The notes: generated by a model not told the origin, from the sequence alone. A stretch of 64,000 nt of DNA from Pectobacterium betavasculorum (GCF_000749845.1 NZ_JQHM01000007.1:62001-126000), one strand, 5' to 3'; counted from the first letter of the stretch, positions 17,265-27,452 are shown. Program-made: numbers and translations.

Positions 17265-19334
17265 ATGACTGACAAGACTTTTCTGGTGGAAATTGGCACG
17301 GAAGAGCTGCCGCCGAAGGCTCTCCGTAATCTGGCAGAATCCTTTGCCGCTAATTTCACGGCGGAGCTGGATGCCGCCAATCTGGCGCACGGGGACGTAA
17401 GCTGGTTTGCCGCACCGCGCCGTCTGGCGCTGAAAGTGGCGCGTTTAAGCGCTTCTCAGCCCGATCGTGAAGTAGAAAAACGGGGGCCGGCGATTTCTCA
17501 AGCGTTTGATGCTGAAGGGAAACCAACCAAAGCAGCAGAAGGCTGGGCGCGTGGCTGTGGTATAACCGTTGAGCAGGCTGAACGTTTGACGACCGACAAA
17601 GGCGAGTGGCTGTTGTATCGCGCCCACGCTAAAGGTGAGCAGACACAGGCGCTGCTGACGGGTATGGTAAGCACCGCTTTATCAAAGCTGCCGATCCCAA
17701 AACTGATGCGCTGGAGCGATAAAGAAACCCAGTTTGTGCGTCCGGTACACACCGTAACTCTGCTGCTGGGTGAGGAGCTGATCTCCGGTCAGGTATTGGG
17801 TATCCATTCTGCTCGTACCATCCGCGGTCACCGTTTTATGGGTGAAGCTGAATTCACGATCGACAACGCCGAACAGTACCCGCAGATTCTGCTGGAACGC
17901 GGTAAAGTTGTCGCCGACTATGATGCGCGTAAAGCCAAAATCAAAGCCGATGCGGAAGAAGCCGCACGCAAGATTGGCGGCAATGCCGATCTGAGCGACA
18001 GCCTGCTGGAAGAAGTCACCTCGCTGGTGGAATGGCCGGTGGTGCTGACCGCGAAATTTGAAGAAAAATTCCTCGCTGTGCCGTCCGAAGCGCTGGTTTA
18101 CACCATGAAAGGTGACCAGAAGTATTTCCCGGTTTACGACAACAGCGGCAATCTGCTGCCTCACTTCATCTTTGTTGCCAATATCGAATCCAAAGATCCA
18201 CAGCAGATTATCTCCGGTAACGAAAAAGTGGTGCGCCCACGCTTAGCTGACGCCGAGTTCTTCTTCAATACCGACCGCAAGAAGCGTCTGGAAGATCACC
18301 TGCCGCGTCTGGAAACCGTTTTGTTCCAGCAGCAGCTGGGTTCATTGCGTGATAAAACCGACCGTATTCAGGCACTGGCAGGCTGGGTTGCTGGCCAGAT
18401 TGGTGCCGATGTGAATCACGCGACGCGCGCGGGCCTGCTGTCCAAGTGCGACCTGATGACCAACATGGTGTTCGAATTCACTGACACGCAGGGCGTGATG
18501 GGGATGCACTATGCGCGTCACGATGGCGAAGCGGAAGATGTTGCTGTTGCATTGAATGAGCAGTATCAGCCGCGCTTTGCGGGTGATGAACTGCCGTCTT
18601 CTGCTGTGGCTTGTGCATTGGCGATTGCTGACAAAATGGATTCGCTGGCCGGGATTTTTGGTATCGGTCAACATCCAAAAGGCGACAAAGACCCGTTTGC
18701 ACTGCGTCGTGCTGCTCTCGGTGTGCTGCGCATCATCGTCGAGAAACGTCTGCCGCTCGATTTGCAGACGCTGACCGAAGAAGCGGTGCGTCTGTATGGC
18801 ACCAAGCTGACTAATACCAAGGCTGTGGATGAGGTGATTGAGTTTATGCTCGGTCGTTTCCGCGCCTGGTATCAGGAAGAGGGTCACAGCGTAGATACCA
18901 TTCAAGCGGTATTGGCGCGTCGTCCAACTCGTCCGGCTGATTTCGATGCCCGTGTGAAAGCGGTCAGTCACTTCCGTACGCTGGATGCAGCTTCGGCGCT
19001 GGCAGCAGCTAACAAACGCGTTTCCAACATTCTGGCGAAGTCTACCGATACGCTGAATGAGAGCGTCAATGCGGCCGTATTGAAAGACGCGGCGGAAATT
19101 ACGCTGGCAACGCATCTTGTCGTGCTGCGTGACAAACTGACACCGCTGTTTGCTGAAGGTCGCTATCAGGAAGCACTGGTTGAGCTGGCCTCACTGCGTG
19201 AACCTGTCGATGCATTCTTCGATCAGGTGATGGTCATGGCGGAAGATGAGCAGGTTCGAGTGAACCGTCTGACGCTGCTGAGCCAACTGCGTGAGCTGTT
19301 CTTGCAGGTTGCGGATATTTCTGTGCTGCAGTAA
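17265..19334 (+). CDS. glyS: Glycyl-tRNA synthetase beta subunit
   Basis: A 689-residue beta subunit, the usual length, which binds tRNA-Gly and is required with GlyQ for charging. The N-terminus ([23 protein letters not shown]), the central HD-like segment ([21 protein letters not shown]) and the C-terminal anticodon-binding DALR-type region ([22 protein letters not shown]) are all present. It is cotranscribed with glyQ. A weak hairpin built on GATGACC/GGTCATC lies in the short gap before the convergent XRE gene. Confidence 0.97.
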   Translation: MTDKTFLVEIGTEELPPKALRNLAESFAANFTAELDAANLAHGDVSWFAAPRRLALKVARLSASQPDREVEKRGPAISQAFDAEGKPTKAAEGWARGCGITVEQAERLTTDKGEWLLYRAHAKGEQTQALLTGMVSTALSKLPIPKLMRWSDKETQFVRPVHTVTLLLGEELISGQVLGIHSARTIRGHRFMGEAEFTIDNAEQYPQILLERGKVVADYDARKAKIKADAEEAARKIGGNADLSDSLLEEVTSLVEWPVVLTAKFEEKFLAVPSEALVYTMKGDQKYFPVYDNSGNLLPHFIFVANIESKDPQQIISGNEKVVRPRLADAEFFFNTDRKKRLEDHLPRLETVLFQQQLGSLRDKTDRIQALAGWVAGQIGADVNHATRAGLLSKCDLMTNMVFEFTDTQGVMGMHYARHDGEAEDVAVALNEQYQPRFAGDELPSSAVACALAIADKMDSLAGIFGIGQHPKGDKDPFALRRAALGVLRIIVEKRLPLDLQTLTEEAVRLYGTKLTNTKAVDEVIEFMLGRFRAWYQEEGHSVDTIQAVLARRPTRPADFDARVKAVSHFRTLDAASALAAANKRVSNILAKSTDTLNESVNAAVLKDAAEITLATHLVVLRDKLTPLFAEGRYQEALVELASLREPVDAFFDQVMVMAEDEQVRVNRLTLLSQLRELFLQVADISVLQ

Positions 19335-19391
19335 TCGCCTCTGCCTTCAGGTGTGATGCTGATGACCCCGGTTGCGATGACCCGGTGGTCA

Positions 19392-19898
19392 TCAGTCTTG
19401 CGCTGTCGTATCGATGTTATCCGGCGTTCCTTTCAACTGCCGTAGCAATCCTTCGATACCGATACGATATATTGTATTGATTAGCGCATTTTTCTCTTGT
19501 TCGCTCAGGCGGCGAAAAATCGCTTCCAGCTCCCTAGTCGTTGTGTCGTTATAACGAACCTGAGGAGACTCGCAGGCAGTAGCGCGATCTGATAGAGGTT
19601 GGTTCGATTTTTTGTTCGGATCGCCTTCCCCGGTCGCTAACCAGGAAAGGGAGACGCCACAAGCTTCCGCAACCAAAGCCAGACTATCGAGACCTGGATA
19701 AATTTTCCCCTGAATATATTTACGGATTGTCGTTTCAGACAGGCCGCTGCGGCGGGATAACTCCATGTTGCTCAAACCATTCATAGCAAGTTTCAGCCGC
19801 TCTCCAAATCGGTGAATTGACTGTTTTTCGATGATGTGTTCCCGGCCGGATTTTACGTCATATCCATCGTTTTGTCGGTCTTCTGCCATGCAGGACAT
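19392..19898 (-). CDS. XRE-family helix-turn-helix regulator
   Basis: A 168-residue protein with a Cro/CI-type helix-turn-helix at about residues 32-86 (FGERLKLAMNGLSNMELSRR, then SGLSETTIRKYIQGKIYPGL and ACGVSLSWLATGEG). This arrangement is like short phage-type repressors. The C-terminal part (LEAIFRRLSEQEKNALINTI) is predicted helical and could mediate dimerisation. It has no partner phage gene or divergent target nearby, so its regulon is unknown. An alternative start lies three codons in (MAEDRQ). Confidence 0.75.
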   Translation of the reverse strand: MSCMAEDRQNDGYDVKSGREHIIEKQSIHRFGERLKLAMNGLSNMELSRRSGLSETTIRKYIQGKIYPGLDSLALVAEACGVSLSWLATGEGDPNKKSNQPLSDRATACESPQVRYNDTTTRELEAIFRRLSEQEKNALINTIYRIGIEGLLRQLKGTPDNIDTTAQD

Positions 19899-20240
19899 TC
19901 CTTATCGAATTAAAAGCACATGTCTCGTCACAAAAATTCGATTTTCGGGCTTGATATAGGCTTTTTGTTCGGTTAATGTTTCTTTGTACTGAAATGTTAG
20001 TCGGGCAATGGCAATGCATCAAAGGTGCCCGATTGATTCTGGGAAGCAGAAAGCTAATACGTCTGCAACCTGAAAAATGAATCATGTAAACGTTAGAGGA
20101 TCACACAATACTGTCCATTTCACAATGGCTGGTTGGTTCCACTATGGCCTTTGTTTAGCATGATAACATCAGGGAATACATATTGGTCTGACGTGAAAGG
20201 GTGAATATCGTCGGCGTAATTGATAGGGGGCTATTCCTTA

Positions 20241-20488
20241 TATACCTTAAATAATTCGAGTTTCAGGGCAACACATTAATGTGTTGAGCAGCCCTTTAGG
20301 ACGATGCTCAGTGATGAGCATCGTAACGCGGCTAGAGAAGGACAATCTCGTCAGAAACGAAATTGACGAGATAACGCTGGCTTCCAATGAGAGGCAGGAT
20401 GTCTCTCATTCATCCTTAGGAATTTATATCGGTACATGAATGGAGTGAGTAAAATAACGCACATGCAAATTTAAATATGACAGGTATC
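20241..20488. repeat. Expanded ERIC element with four inserted hairpins
   Basis: The ends match the other ERIC copies in this window: TATACCTTAAATAATTCGAG at the left, and ACGCACATGCAAATTTAAAT followed by ATGACAGGTAT at the right. The interior is about twice the usual length and carries perfect hairpins: CAACACA/TGTGTTG (20269-20286), ACGATGCTCA/TGAGCATCGT (20301-20324), ATCTCGTCA/TGACGAGAT (20345-20372) and AATGAGAG/CTCTCATT (20386-20410). Confidence 0.75.
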
Positions 20489-20527
20489 GTTAAATATCAA
20501 TAAATACTATGCATCCCGGCTAGTAGA

Positions 20528-20565
20528 TTCTCTCATTATTTGAGAGAAATGGTTTTATTTTTTAT
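20528..20565 (+). terminator. Terminator-like hairpin upstream of the GlpT-like gene
   Basis: Eight paired bases (TTCTCTCA/TGAGAGAA) with a 5-base loop at 20528-20548 are followed by a T-rich stretch (GGTTTTATTTTTTATA). It lies about 75-110 bp before the start codon, so it may attenuate transcription into that gene or terminate a short upstream transcript. Confidence 0.45.
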
Positions 20566-20639
20566 AACGAGGAAGCCGTAAAGCTCTGTATAAGATTTCA
20601 TGAATTAATTTATTCAAATTTTTTGCTAAGGAGAGTGAC

Positions 20640-21953
20640 GTGTCTATTTTTACACCGGCAAAGCATAAAAATTTATTACCCAAAGCAGAGATAGATAAAG
20701 AGTATCAAAAAATAAGGTGGCAGGTTTTTTTAGGAACTTTTCTTGGATATGCCGCTTTCTATCTTTTAAGAAAAAATTACAGTCTTGCCATACCCTATAT
20801 GATAGAGGATTATGGCTATACAAAGGCATCGTTAGGCACATCGCTGACACTGCTTTCCATTGCCTATGGGATTAGTAAATTTGTGATGGGAAGTGTTTCC
20901 GACAGATCGAATCCCAAATATTTTGCGGTGACGGGATTAATGATCAGTGCATTTATCTGCATTGTCTTCGGGCTTGTTCCCGGTGTGATGTCGAGCATTC
21001 CGGTCATGTGCGTATTGAGTTTTATGAATGGTTGGGCACAAGGGATGGGCTATCCTCCTTATGCAAAAACCATGGTAACGTGGTTTTCACAAAAAGAGCG
21101 CGGGAAGTGGTGGTCGTGGTGGAATGTGTCCCATAATCTGGGTGGCGGATTAATTGCGCCGCTGGCAACGCTGGGGATATTTTTATTTGGAACATGGCAT
21201 AGCATATTTTTCTTTCCCGCATTGATTGCGATAGTCATTGCGATTATTACTTTCTTTTTAATGAGGGATACACCTCAGTCATGCGGACTACCACCAATAG
21301 AAGTCTATAAGAAAGAAGGCAATGGGGAAGAATTAAAACAGGATTCATCAGGGCTTTCCCATAAAGAGATATTTGTTAAGTATGTATTGAGAAATAAATT
21401 TCTTTGGTATATCGCGGTTGCAAATATTTTTGTCTATTTCATTCGATATGGCGTAGTAGACTGGGCTCCAACCTATTTATCTGAGGTAAAAGGATTTAGT
21501 AAAGAGAACTCACGGTGGGCATATTTTTTATATGAATGGGCTGGCATACCGGGAATGTTAGTCAGCGGTTATTTAAGTGACTTAGCATTTAAGGGTAAAA
21601 GAGCACCGGCAACAATTCTGTTCATGTGCGGTGTATTAGCGGCTATTTTAGTGTACTGGTTTAATCCGCCAGGAAATCCGCTCGTGGACAATATTAGTCT
21701 GATAGCGATTGGCTTTCTGATTTACGGCCCAGTAATGATGATTGGTTTACAGGCGGCAGATCTGGTGCCCAGAGAAGCGACGGGAAGCGCAACGGGGTTG
21801 ACGGGACTGCTTGGTTATCTCCTTGGCTCCGCTAGCGCCGGTGTACTGATGGGGTTCGTTGTTGATATTGCCGGCTGGACTGGTGGATTCATTACATTAA
21901 TCGCCTCCTGCCTATTGGCCATCACATTTTTACTTTTAACGCTGAAGAGGTAG
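20640..21953 (+). CDS. GlpT-like organophosphate:phosphate antiporter (MFS)
   Basis: A 437-residue membrane protein with about 12 helices from the organophosphate:Pi antiporter family. It resembles E. coli GlpT along its length (PAKHKNLLPKAEID start, LGYAAFYLLRKNYSLAIPYM, KFVMGSVSDRSNPKYF, RDTPQSCGLPPIE, SEVKGFSKENSRWAYFLYEW). The two phosphate-binding arginines are plausible at LLRKN and FIRYG. It starts at GTG with AAGGAG 6 bp before it. The gene is visibly richer in A and T than its neighbours and has an unusual leader, which may reflect acquisition. Glycerol-3-phosphate or a related sugar phosphate is the likely substrate; other family substrates are not excluded. Confidence 0.82.
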   Translation: MSIFTPAKHKNLLPKAEIDKEYQKIRWQVFLGTFLGYAAFYLLRKNYSLAIPYMIEDYGYTKASLGTSLTLLSIAYGISKFVMGSVSDRSNPKYFAVTGLMISAFICIVFGLVPGVMSSIPVMCVLSFMNGWAQGMGYPPYAKTMVTWFSQKERGKWWSWWNVSHNLGGGLIAPLATLGIFLFGTWHSIFFFPALIAIVIAIITFFLMRDTPQSCGLPPIEVYKKEGNGEELKQDSSGLSHKEIFVKYVLRNKFLWYIAVANIFVYFIRYGVVDWAPTYLSEVKGFSKENSRWAYFLYEWAGIPGMLVSGYLSDLAFKGKRAPATILFMCGVLAAILVYWFNPPGNPLVDNISLIAIGFLIYGPVMMIGLQAADLVPREATGSATGLTGLLGYLLGSASAGVLMGFVVDIAGWTGGFITLIASCLLAITFLLLTLKR

Positions 21954-22356
21954 TGCTGATATTCACCTAAGGCGACGCAGCCCGCTGCCCGTCTTAAGGG
22001 TATGTTCGTTTAAATGCTGAAAGGCTAATAACCTTTCAGCATCAATATCAATGCGTTAATCATCCTGTGTTTATGCGCTAAACACCCGCCTTTTACGTTA
22101 CTCTTTTTCAAATCCTGTTAGCACGGCTACAACGCCTGGCATAGGCAAAAGTCGGTATGTATTTGTGCATGCACTATCAGAAGGTTTCTGGAACATCATC
22201 AAAACCTGTTGTCAAACCTGGTCTTTTTCTGCACAGCCAGCCTGATTCGACTATGCTTATGTCGTAGAAAATCTTGTCATGGAAAATCCGTCGCTGGCAT
22301 GTTTTTGTCCGTATAAAGCACGACTGGCGGGGCAGCGAGCATAACAGGAGTAGGGA
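21954..22356. other. Intergenic region between the GlpT-like gene and yiaF
   Basis: About 400 bp. It holds the hairpin at 22016-22040 and the promoter and ribosome site (AGGAG) of the downstream lipoprotein gene. I see no other gene or repeat. Confidence 0.5.
22016..22040 (+). terminator. Hairpin after the GlpT-like gene
   Basis: A perfect 9-bp stem GCTGAAAGG/CCTTTCAGC with a 7-base loop lies about 60 bp after the stop codon. No strong T-tract follows, so it could be a processing or weak termination site. Confidence 0.45.
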
Positions 22357-23073
22357 ATGAGAAGGCTGATGACGTACCGTTCACGCTGGCTGCTGCCAGT
22401 TCTGGTTATTCTGGCGGCATTGCAGCTTGCTGCCTGCGGTGACAGCGAAGCCGAGCAGCGCAAGGCATTCGTTGCGTTCCTGCAAAGCGTGCAGTCGCAA
22501 CAGGATGGCAGGCTGCCTGCATTGACGGAAGAGCAAAAGAAGAATTTTGGCAATTTTACCAACGATTACGCAATTTTAACCACCTTTTCTCAGCAGTTTA
22601 ATCAAGCCGTGTCCGGTAGCTTGACGCCGATGCTGGGGCAAATTTCCCGTATTCGCGTCCCTAAAGACTATCTGACGCAGAGTGATGTGCTAAGGCAATC
22701 TGTTGGAACCATGAGCCTATTGGCGCAGCATGTTCAGACAGCAAAGGCACAGGCTGACAATGCACACCGCGCGTTAAAGCAGCCTGAAGAGGTACAAATT
22801 CCTTATGAGCGCCTGTATGCGCGCACGGTAATACAGCCGACGAATGCCTTGTTACCGGCTATTCCGAATGCCACATCGTTTGTACAAAGCCTGATTCAGG
22901 TTGGGGATTTCCTTCAGGCTCAGGGCGATCAGGCCGTATTTAATGGGGCATCTGTGCAATTCCGTACGCCACAGCTGGTGGCGCAATATAACGGTATGAT
23001 GGCCGCATTACCTGTTCAGCAGCAAAATTTAATGAATGCACTCAGAGGGATAAATGGCGTGAATTATCCCTAA
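22357..23073 (+). CDS. yiaF: DUF3053 lipoprotein YiaF
   Basis: A 238-residue precursor with a lipoprotein signal peptide: hydrophobic LLPVLVILAALQLAAC, with the lipobox Cys at about residue 27. The mature part matches E. coli YiaF/DUF3053 (EQRKAFVAFLQ, LPALTEEQKKNFG, DYAILTTFSQQFNQA, IRVPKDYLTQSDVLRQ). It is predicted to be membrane-anchored in the periplasm; function is unknown. The ATG at 22357 follows AGGAG. Confidence 0.87.
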   Translation: MRRLMTYRSRWLLPVLVILAALQLAACGDSEAEQRKAFVAFLQSVQSQQDGRLPALTEEQKKNFGNFTNDYAILTTFSQQFNQAVSGSLTPMLGQISRIRVPKDYLTQSDVLRQSVGTMSLLAQHVQTAKAQADNAHRALKQPEEVQIPYERLYARTVIQPTNALLPAIPNATSFVQSLIQVGDFLQAQGDQAVFNGASVQFRTPQLVAQYNGMMAALPVQQQNLMNALRGINGVNYP

Positions 23074-23153
23074 TAGCCTCTTTTTGCTAACCGATCTTAG
23101 CCGATAGATATTCTGGATAAGATGAGTTTGGCTGGCATGAGGGAAAAATAAAT

Positions 23154-23330
23154 TGTGATTAATATCACATAAATAAAACAAACAAGGCGATTAAAATTGT
23201 GATGAAAATCACATATAGGGTTCTGTAATTGTCTACAAATCTGTTTAGTTTTTCATTTTTAATGGTTTTTTGTGAAGTAAATCACCTATTTGTATCGTTG
23301 ATGTAGGGTGGTTGTGTGATTTTTGTCACG
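23154..23330 (+). promoter_or_regulatory. Four CRP-type sites upstream of mtlA
   Basis: Four TGTGA-N6-TCAC(A) sites are visible in the 424-bp gap before mtlA: 23154-23169 (TGTGATTAATATCACA), 23198-23213 (TGTGATGAAAATCACA), 23271-23286 (TGTGAAGTAAATCACC) and 23315-23330 (TGTGATTTTTGTCACG). The first two are near-perfect. The E. coli mtl promoter also carries several CRP sites, so strong catabolite control is expected. The rest of the gap shows no gene. Confidence 0.8.
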
Positions 23331-23498
23331 TTTCTGCCATGAGGTTGCGGTATGAAAACAGCGTGTTAGAGTCCGCGCTGCATACAGTAATAATGACGGA
23401 AATATTCTTGTGGCAGTCGGTGTCTTTATAGCCACGCCGTCTCACGATAATTACCACGCGCTCTTATTGTCAGCGCGTTTCAATAGGGGTGTGTTTTT

Positions 23499-25406
23499 AT
23501 GCTTTCACCAGACATTAAGATCAAAGTTCAAAACTTTGGCCGCTTCCTCAGCAATATGGTGATGCCCAATATTGGCGCATTTATCGCCTGGGGTATTATT
23601 ACCGCGCTGTTTATCCCAACTGGCTGGATCCCCAATGAAACGTTGGCGAAGCTTGTCGGTCCAATGATCACATATTTACTGCCATTGCTGATTGGTTATA
23701 CCGGCGGACGCCTGGTATTTGGTGAGCGTGGTGGTGTCGTTGGTGCAATTACGACGATGGGTGTGATCGTCGGGACTGATATCCCAATGTTCCTCGGTGC
23801 CATGATTGTAGGGCCGCTGGGTGGCTGGACGATCAAACGTTTTGACCGCATGGTCGACGGTAAAATCAAGAGCGGCTTTGAAATGCTGGTCAACAACTTC
23901 TCTGCCGGTATCATCGGTATGTTGTTGGCCATTTTGTCGTTTTTGGCAATTGGTCCGCTCGTTGAAGTTTTCTCTCAGGTGCTGGCTTCCGGCGTTAACC
24001 TGATGGTGCAGAACAACCTGTTGCCGTTCACATCTATCTTCGTTGAACCCGCAAAAATTCTGTTCCTGAACAACGCCATCAACCACGGTATCTTCTCACC
24101 GCTGGGCATTCAGCAGGCGACGGAAACCGGCAAATCTATTTTCTTCCTGATCGAAGCAAACCCAGGCCCAGGTATGGGCGTGCTGATGGCTTATATGTTC
24201 TTCGGTCGCGGTAACGCGAAAGAATCAGCACCGGGTGCGGCGATTATCCACTTCCTGGGCGGTATTCACGAAATTTACTTCCCTTACGTGCTGATGAATC
24301 CGCGCCTGATTATCGCAGTGATTCTGGGCGGGATGACTGGCGTGTTTACACTGAGCGTGTTGGGTGGCGGTTTGGTTTCACCTGCGTCCCCTGGCTCCAT
24401 TCTGGCAGTATTGGCGATGACACCAAAAGGCGCTTACTTTGCTAACCTCGCAGCCATTGCAGCGGCTTTTGCGGTGTCCTTCATCGTGTCGGCGATTCTG
24501 TTGAAAAGTACCAAGCAAAAAGAAGAAGATCTGGGCGACGCAACACGCCGCGTGCAGGAAATGAAAGCCTCTTCCAAAGGTACAGCAACGGGCGCTGGTG
24601 TTAGCGGCGATATGAGTACCGTGCGTAAAATCATCGTAGCCTGTGATGCCGGTATGGGTTCCAGCGCGATGGGGGCTGGTGTGCTGCGTAAGAAAGTTCA
24701 GGATGCTGGGCTGACCAACGTTTCGGTGACTAACAGCGCGATCAATAGCCTGCCGGACGACGTCGATCTGGTCATTACGCACCGCGATCTGACTGAGCGT
24801 GCGATGCGTCATGCACCGCAGGCACAGCATATTTCGCTGACCAACTTCCTTGATAGCGGTCTGTATAGCGACCTGGTGGCTCGACTTGTGGCAGCGCAGG
24901 GTGCCGTGCAGCCAGAAACCGTGGCGACGCCTGCACCAGTTGTTGCTGATGCGCAGACGAATCTGTTCCAACTGGGTGCGGGCAATGTGTTCCTGAATCA
25001 GCATGCGACACACAAAGAGCAGGCCATCCGTTTTGCCGGTGAACAACTGGTAAAAGGCGGTTACGTCGAGCCTGAGTATGTTGAAGCGATGCTGGAGCGC
25101 GAAAAGCTGACCTCCACTTATCTGGGCGAATCGATTGCTGTGCCTCACGGCACCATTGAAGCGAAAGATCGCGTGCTGAAAACGGGCGTTGTCTTCTGCC
25201 AATATCCTGAAGGCGTTCGCTTTGGCGATGAAGACGATGAGGTCGCGTGTTTGGTTATCGGTATTGCTGCCCGTAATAACGAACATATTCAGGTCATCAC
25301 CAGTCTGACCAACGCGCTGGACGATGATGCCGTCATTGAACGTCTGGCACATACCCAGGATGTTCAGGAAGTACTCGACTTACTCTCCGGTAAAAAGAGT
25401 GCCTAA
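23499..25406 (+). CDS. mtlA: Mannitol-specific PTS enzyme IICBA
   Basis: A 635-residue membrane permease that imports D-mannitol and phosphorylates it at C1. The IIC domain (about 1-340) begins KVQNFGRFLSNMVMPNIGAF and contains GIHEIYFPYVLMNPRLI, the conserved GGIHEIYF substrate-site motif. The IIB domain (about 375-470) has the phosphocysteine loop VACDAGMGSSAMG. The IIA domain (about 490-630) carries the phosphohistidine in IAVPHGTIEAKDRV. It is first in mtlA-mtlD-mtlR under CRP control and, by analogy, MtlR repression. Confidence 0.97.
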   Translation: MLSPDIKIKVQNFGRFLSNMVMPNIGAFIAWGIITALFIPTGWIPNETLAKLVGPMITYLLPLLIGYTGGRLVFGERGGVVGAITTMGVIVGTDIPMFLGAMIVGPLGGWTIKRFDRMVDGKIKSGFEMLVNNFSAGIIGMLLAILSFLAIGPLVEVFSQVLASGVNLMVQNNLLPFTSIFVEPAKILFLNNAINHGIFSPLGIQQATETGKSIFFLIEANPGPGMGVLMAYMFFGRGNAKESAPGAAIIHFLGGIHEIYFPYVLMNPRLIIAVILGGMTGVFTLSVLGGGLVSPASPGSILAVLAMTPKGAYFANLAAIAAAFAVSFIVSAILLKSTKQKEEDLGDATRRVQEMKASSKGTATGAGVSGDMSTVRKIIVACDAGMGSSAMGAGVLRKKVQDAGLTNVSVTNSAINSLPDDVDLVITHRDLTERAMRHAPQAQHISLTNFLDSGLYSDLVARLVAAQGAVQPETVATPAPVVADAQTNLFQLGAGNVFLNQHATHKEQAIRFAGEQLVKGGYVEPEYVEAMLEREKLTSTYLGESIAVPHGTIEAKDRVLKTGVVFCQYPEGVRFGDEDDEVACLVIGIAARNNEHIQVITSLTNALDDDAVIERLAHTQDVQEVLDLLSGKKSA

Positions 25407-25420
25407 TTGATGTGGCTAGC

Positions 25421-25446
25421 GCCGCCTTCAGGCGGCCTCTTTTTAT
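25421..25446 (+). terminator. Intercistronic terminator-like hairpin between mtlA and mtlD
   Basis: GCCGCC/GGCGGC with a TTCA loop (25421-25436) is followed by CTCTTTTTATG. It would reduce mtlD expression relative to mtlA or stabilise the mtlA message. Confidence 0.65.
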
Positions 25447-25467
25447 GTTTTTTTAAGGTTATCTCTC

Positions 25468-26616
25468 ATGAAAGCATTACATTTTGGCGCAGGTAATATC
25501 GGCCGTGGATTTATTGGTAAATTGTTGGCGGATGCCAACGTCGAACTGACATTCGCTGACGTCAATCAGCCTCTGCTGGATGCCCTGAACAGTCGTAAAA
25601 GCTACACAGTGCGGATTGTCGGTGATAACACGCAGGTTGATACCGTCAGCAACGTTAGCGCTGTTCACAGCGGCAGTCAGGATGCTGTCGCATTAATTTC
25701 CGTGGCCGATCTGGTGACCACTGCTGTGGGACCGCAGATTCTGGAAAAAATCGCTGGAACTATCGCTCAGGGGCTGGTGAAACGTCATGATGACGGCAAC
25801 ATCCGGCCGTTGAACATTATTGCCTGTGAAAATATGGTGCGTGGCACCAGCCAGTTAAAACAGCATGTGCTAAAACTGCTGCCGGAAGCCCATCAGGAAT
25901 GGGTTGTCGAGCATGTAGGATTCGTGGATTCCGCGGTGGATCGCATCGTTCCTCCTTCCGAGGCGGGCAGCGATGATGTGTTAGCGGTGACGGTAGAAAC
26001 CTTCAGCGAATGGATTGTCGATAAAACCCAGTTCTGCGGTGAGCCGCCAGCGATTCCCGGTATGGAACTGACCGACAATCTGATGGCGTTTGTCGAGCGT
26101 AAGCTGTTCACGCTCAATACCGGCCATGCGATTACGGCCTATCTCGGCCAGCAGGCGCGTCATCAAACGATCCGTGATGCGATTCTTGACCCGAAAGTCA
26201 GAGCCGTGGTCAAAGGCGCAATGGAAGAGAGCGGTGCGGTACTCATCAAACGTTATGGTTTTGATGCGGATAAACACGCCGCCTATATCAATAAAATTCT
26301 TGGCCGCTTTGAAAACCCTCACCTGCATGATGATGTGGATCGCGTTGGCCGCCAGCCGCTGCGCAAACTGAGCGCCGGTGACCGTCTGATCAAGCCGCTG
26401 CTCGGAACGCTGGAATACCATTTGCCGCATGACAACTTGATTACTGGTGTTGCCGCCGCGATGCATTATCGTAGCGAACAGGATCCGCAGGCGCAGGAAC
26501 TGGCTGAGTTAATCCGTACACAAGGGCCGCAGGCGGCGCTGGTGCAGATTTCTGGTCTGGATGCGAACAGCAAGGTTGTCGCGCAAGCAGTGAATGTGTA
26601 TAACGCCATGCAGTAA
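25468..26616 (+). CDS. mtlD: Mannitol-1-phosphate 5-dehydrogenase
   Basis: A 382-residue long-chain polyol dehydrogenase that converts mannitol-1-phosphate to fructose-6-phosphate with NAD. It begins [20 protein letters not shown], containing the GxGxxGRG nucleotide motif. It contains [11 protein letters not shown] and the conserved catalytic segment [20 protein letters not shown]. It is the second gene of the mannitol operon. Confidence 0.97.
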   Translation: MKALHFGAGNIGRGFIGKLLADANVELTFADVNQPLLDALNSRKSYTVRIVGDNTQVDTVSNVSAVHSGSQDAVALISVADLVTTAVGPQILEKIAGTIAQGLVKRHDDGNIRPLNIIACENMVRGTSQLKQHVLKLLPEAHQEWVVEHVGFVDSAVDRIVPPSEAGSDDVLAVTVETFSEWIVDKTQFCGEPPAIPGMELTDNLMAFVERKLFTLNTGHAITAYLGQQARHQTIRDAILDPKVRAVVKGAMEESGAVLIKRYGFDADKHAAYINKILGRFENPHLHDDVDRVGRQPLRKLSAGDRLIKPLLGTLEYHLPHDNLITGVAAAMHYRSEQDPQAQELAELIRTQGPQAALVQISGLDANSKVVAQAVNVYNAMQ

Positions 26617-26766
26617 TCGGCGCGTCTCGTCACAAGGCAGGTGTGGTCTTTTCGACACGGTGTAATGTATACGGGCGACGTCGGGGATCGGATGTCGCCA
26701 CACCTGCCGGTAAGCATACTACCGAGGTGGGTATGCTGTGCGGGTTTAAAGGGTCAAGAAGTGACG

Positions 26767-27294
26767 ATGGAAGAAACACAGGCGTTTGAAAACCGGGTTC
26801 TGGAAGCGCTGAACTCAGGGAAGACTGTGCGCGACTTTATGCTCTGCGCTGTTGAGCTGCTGGCTGAAGCGGCTAGTATCCTGATGTTGCAGGTATTCCG
26901 TAAAGACGACTATGCGGTGAAGTATGCCGTAGAGCCTCTGATGACGGGAACGGGTCCGCTGGGCGATCTTTCCGTGCGCCTGAAACTGATTTATGGGCTG
27001 GGGATGATCAGCCGTAAAGAGTATGAAGATGCCGAACTGTTAATGGCGCTGGGCGAAGAGCTAGCACATGACGATCGTGATTATCGTTTTACCGATGATG
27101 AAATTCTGGGGCCCATCGGAGAGCTGCACTGCGTTGCGGCGTTGCCCGCAAAGCCCGCGTTACCGCTAGGGGCGGATGCCGATCCACTTCTGGTGAATAT
27201 GCAGCAGCAGCGTTATCAGCAGATGGTGCGTTCCACGCTGGTTTTATCCTTGACCACATTGATTGCGCAAATTAGCCTGAAAAAAGCGTTTTAA
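26767..27294 (+). CDS. mtlR: Mannitol operon repressor
   Basis: A 175-residue MtlR-family protein matching E. coli MtlR from MEETQAFENRVLEALNSGKT through LQVFRKDDYAVKYAVEPL, GPLGDLSVRLKLIYGLGMI and FTDDEILGPIGELHCVAALP. It moderates mtl transcription but has no classical helix-turn-helix. The start is uncertain: a GTG two codons upstream (26761) or a longer form is possible, since the frame is open upstream and E. coli MtlR carries about 20 more N-terminal residues. Confidence 0.9.
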   Translation: MEETQAFENRVLEALNSGKTVRDFMLCAVELLAEAASILMLQVFRKDDYAVKYAVEPLMTGTGPLGDLSVRLKLIYGLGMISRKEYEDAELLMALGEELAHDDRDYRFTDDEILGPIGELHCVAALPAKPALPLGADADPLLVNMQQQRYQQMVRSTLVLSLTTLIAQISLKKAF

Positions 27295-27340
27295 CGCCAT
27301 TCTGCTGCACGACATCACTACGCCTACCAGACTTTATCTT

Positions 27341-27404
27341 CGTCCTACATCAAGCTGCATGTGTGTGGGCGGGTCTTACAACCACTCGAATTATTTAGCG
27401 TATA
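27341..27404. repeat. Short ERIC remnant (about 64 bp)
   Basis: The left end (CGTCCTACATCAAGCTGCAT) and right end (CACTCGAATTATTTAGCGTA) match the ERIC terminal sequences elsewhere in this window, but the conserved core is missing. It lies about 50 bp upstream of yibL. Confidence 0.65.
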
Positions 27405-27452
27405 GTGTATGCTGTGCCCCGCATTATTCTCCCGTTATATAGGTTATCTTTT

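Larger units (their letters stand above)
19899..20639. other. 740-bp intergenic region between the XRE gene and the GlpT-like gene
   Basis: It contains no convincing gene. It holds the promoters of two divergently transcribed genes, an expanded ERIC element (20241-20488) and a terminator-like hairpin (20528-20548) in the presumed leader of the GlpT-like gene. Confidence 0.6.

Noticed and set aside
18342-19115. Long minus-strand open frame opposite glyS
   Set aside because: Shadow of a highly conserved essential gene.
24378-25352. Long minus-strand open frame opposite mtlA
   Set aside because: A codon-bias shadow of the mtlA IIB and IIA domains; the sense frame is unambiguous.
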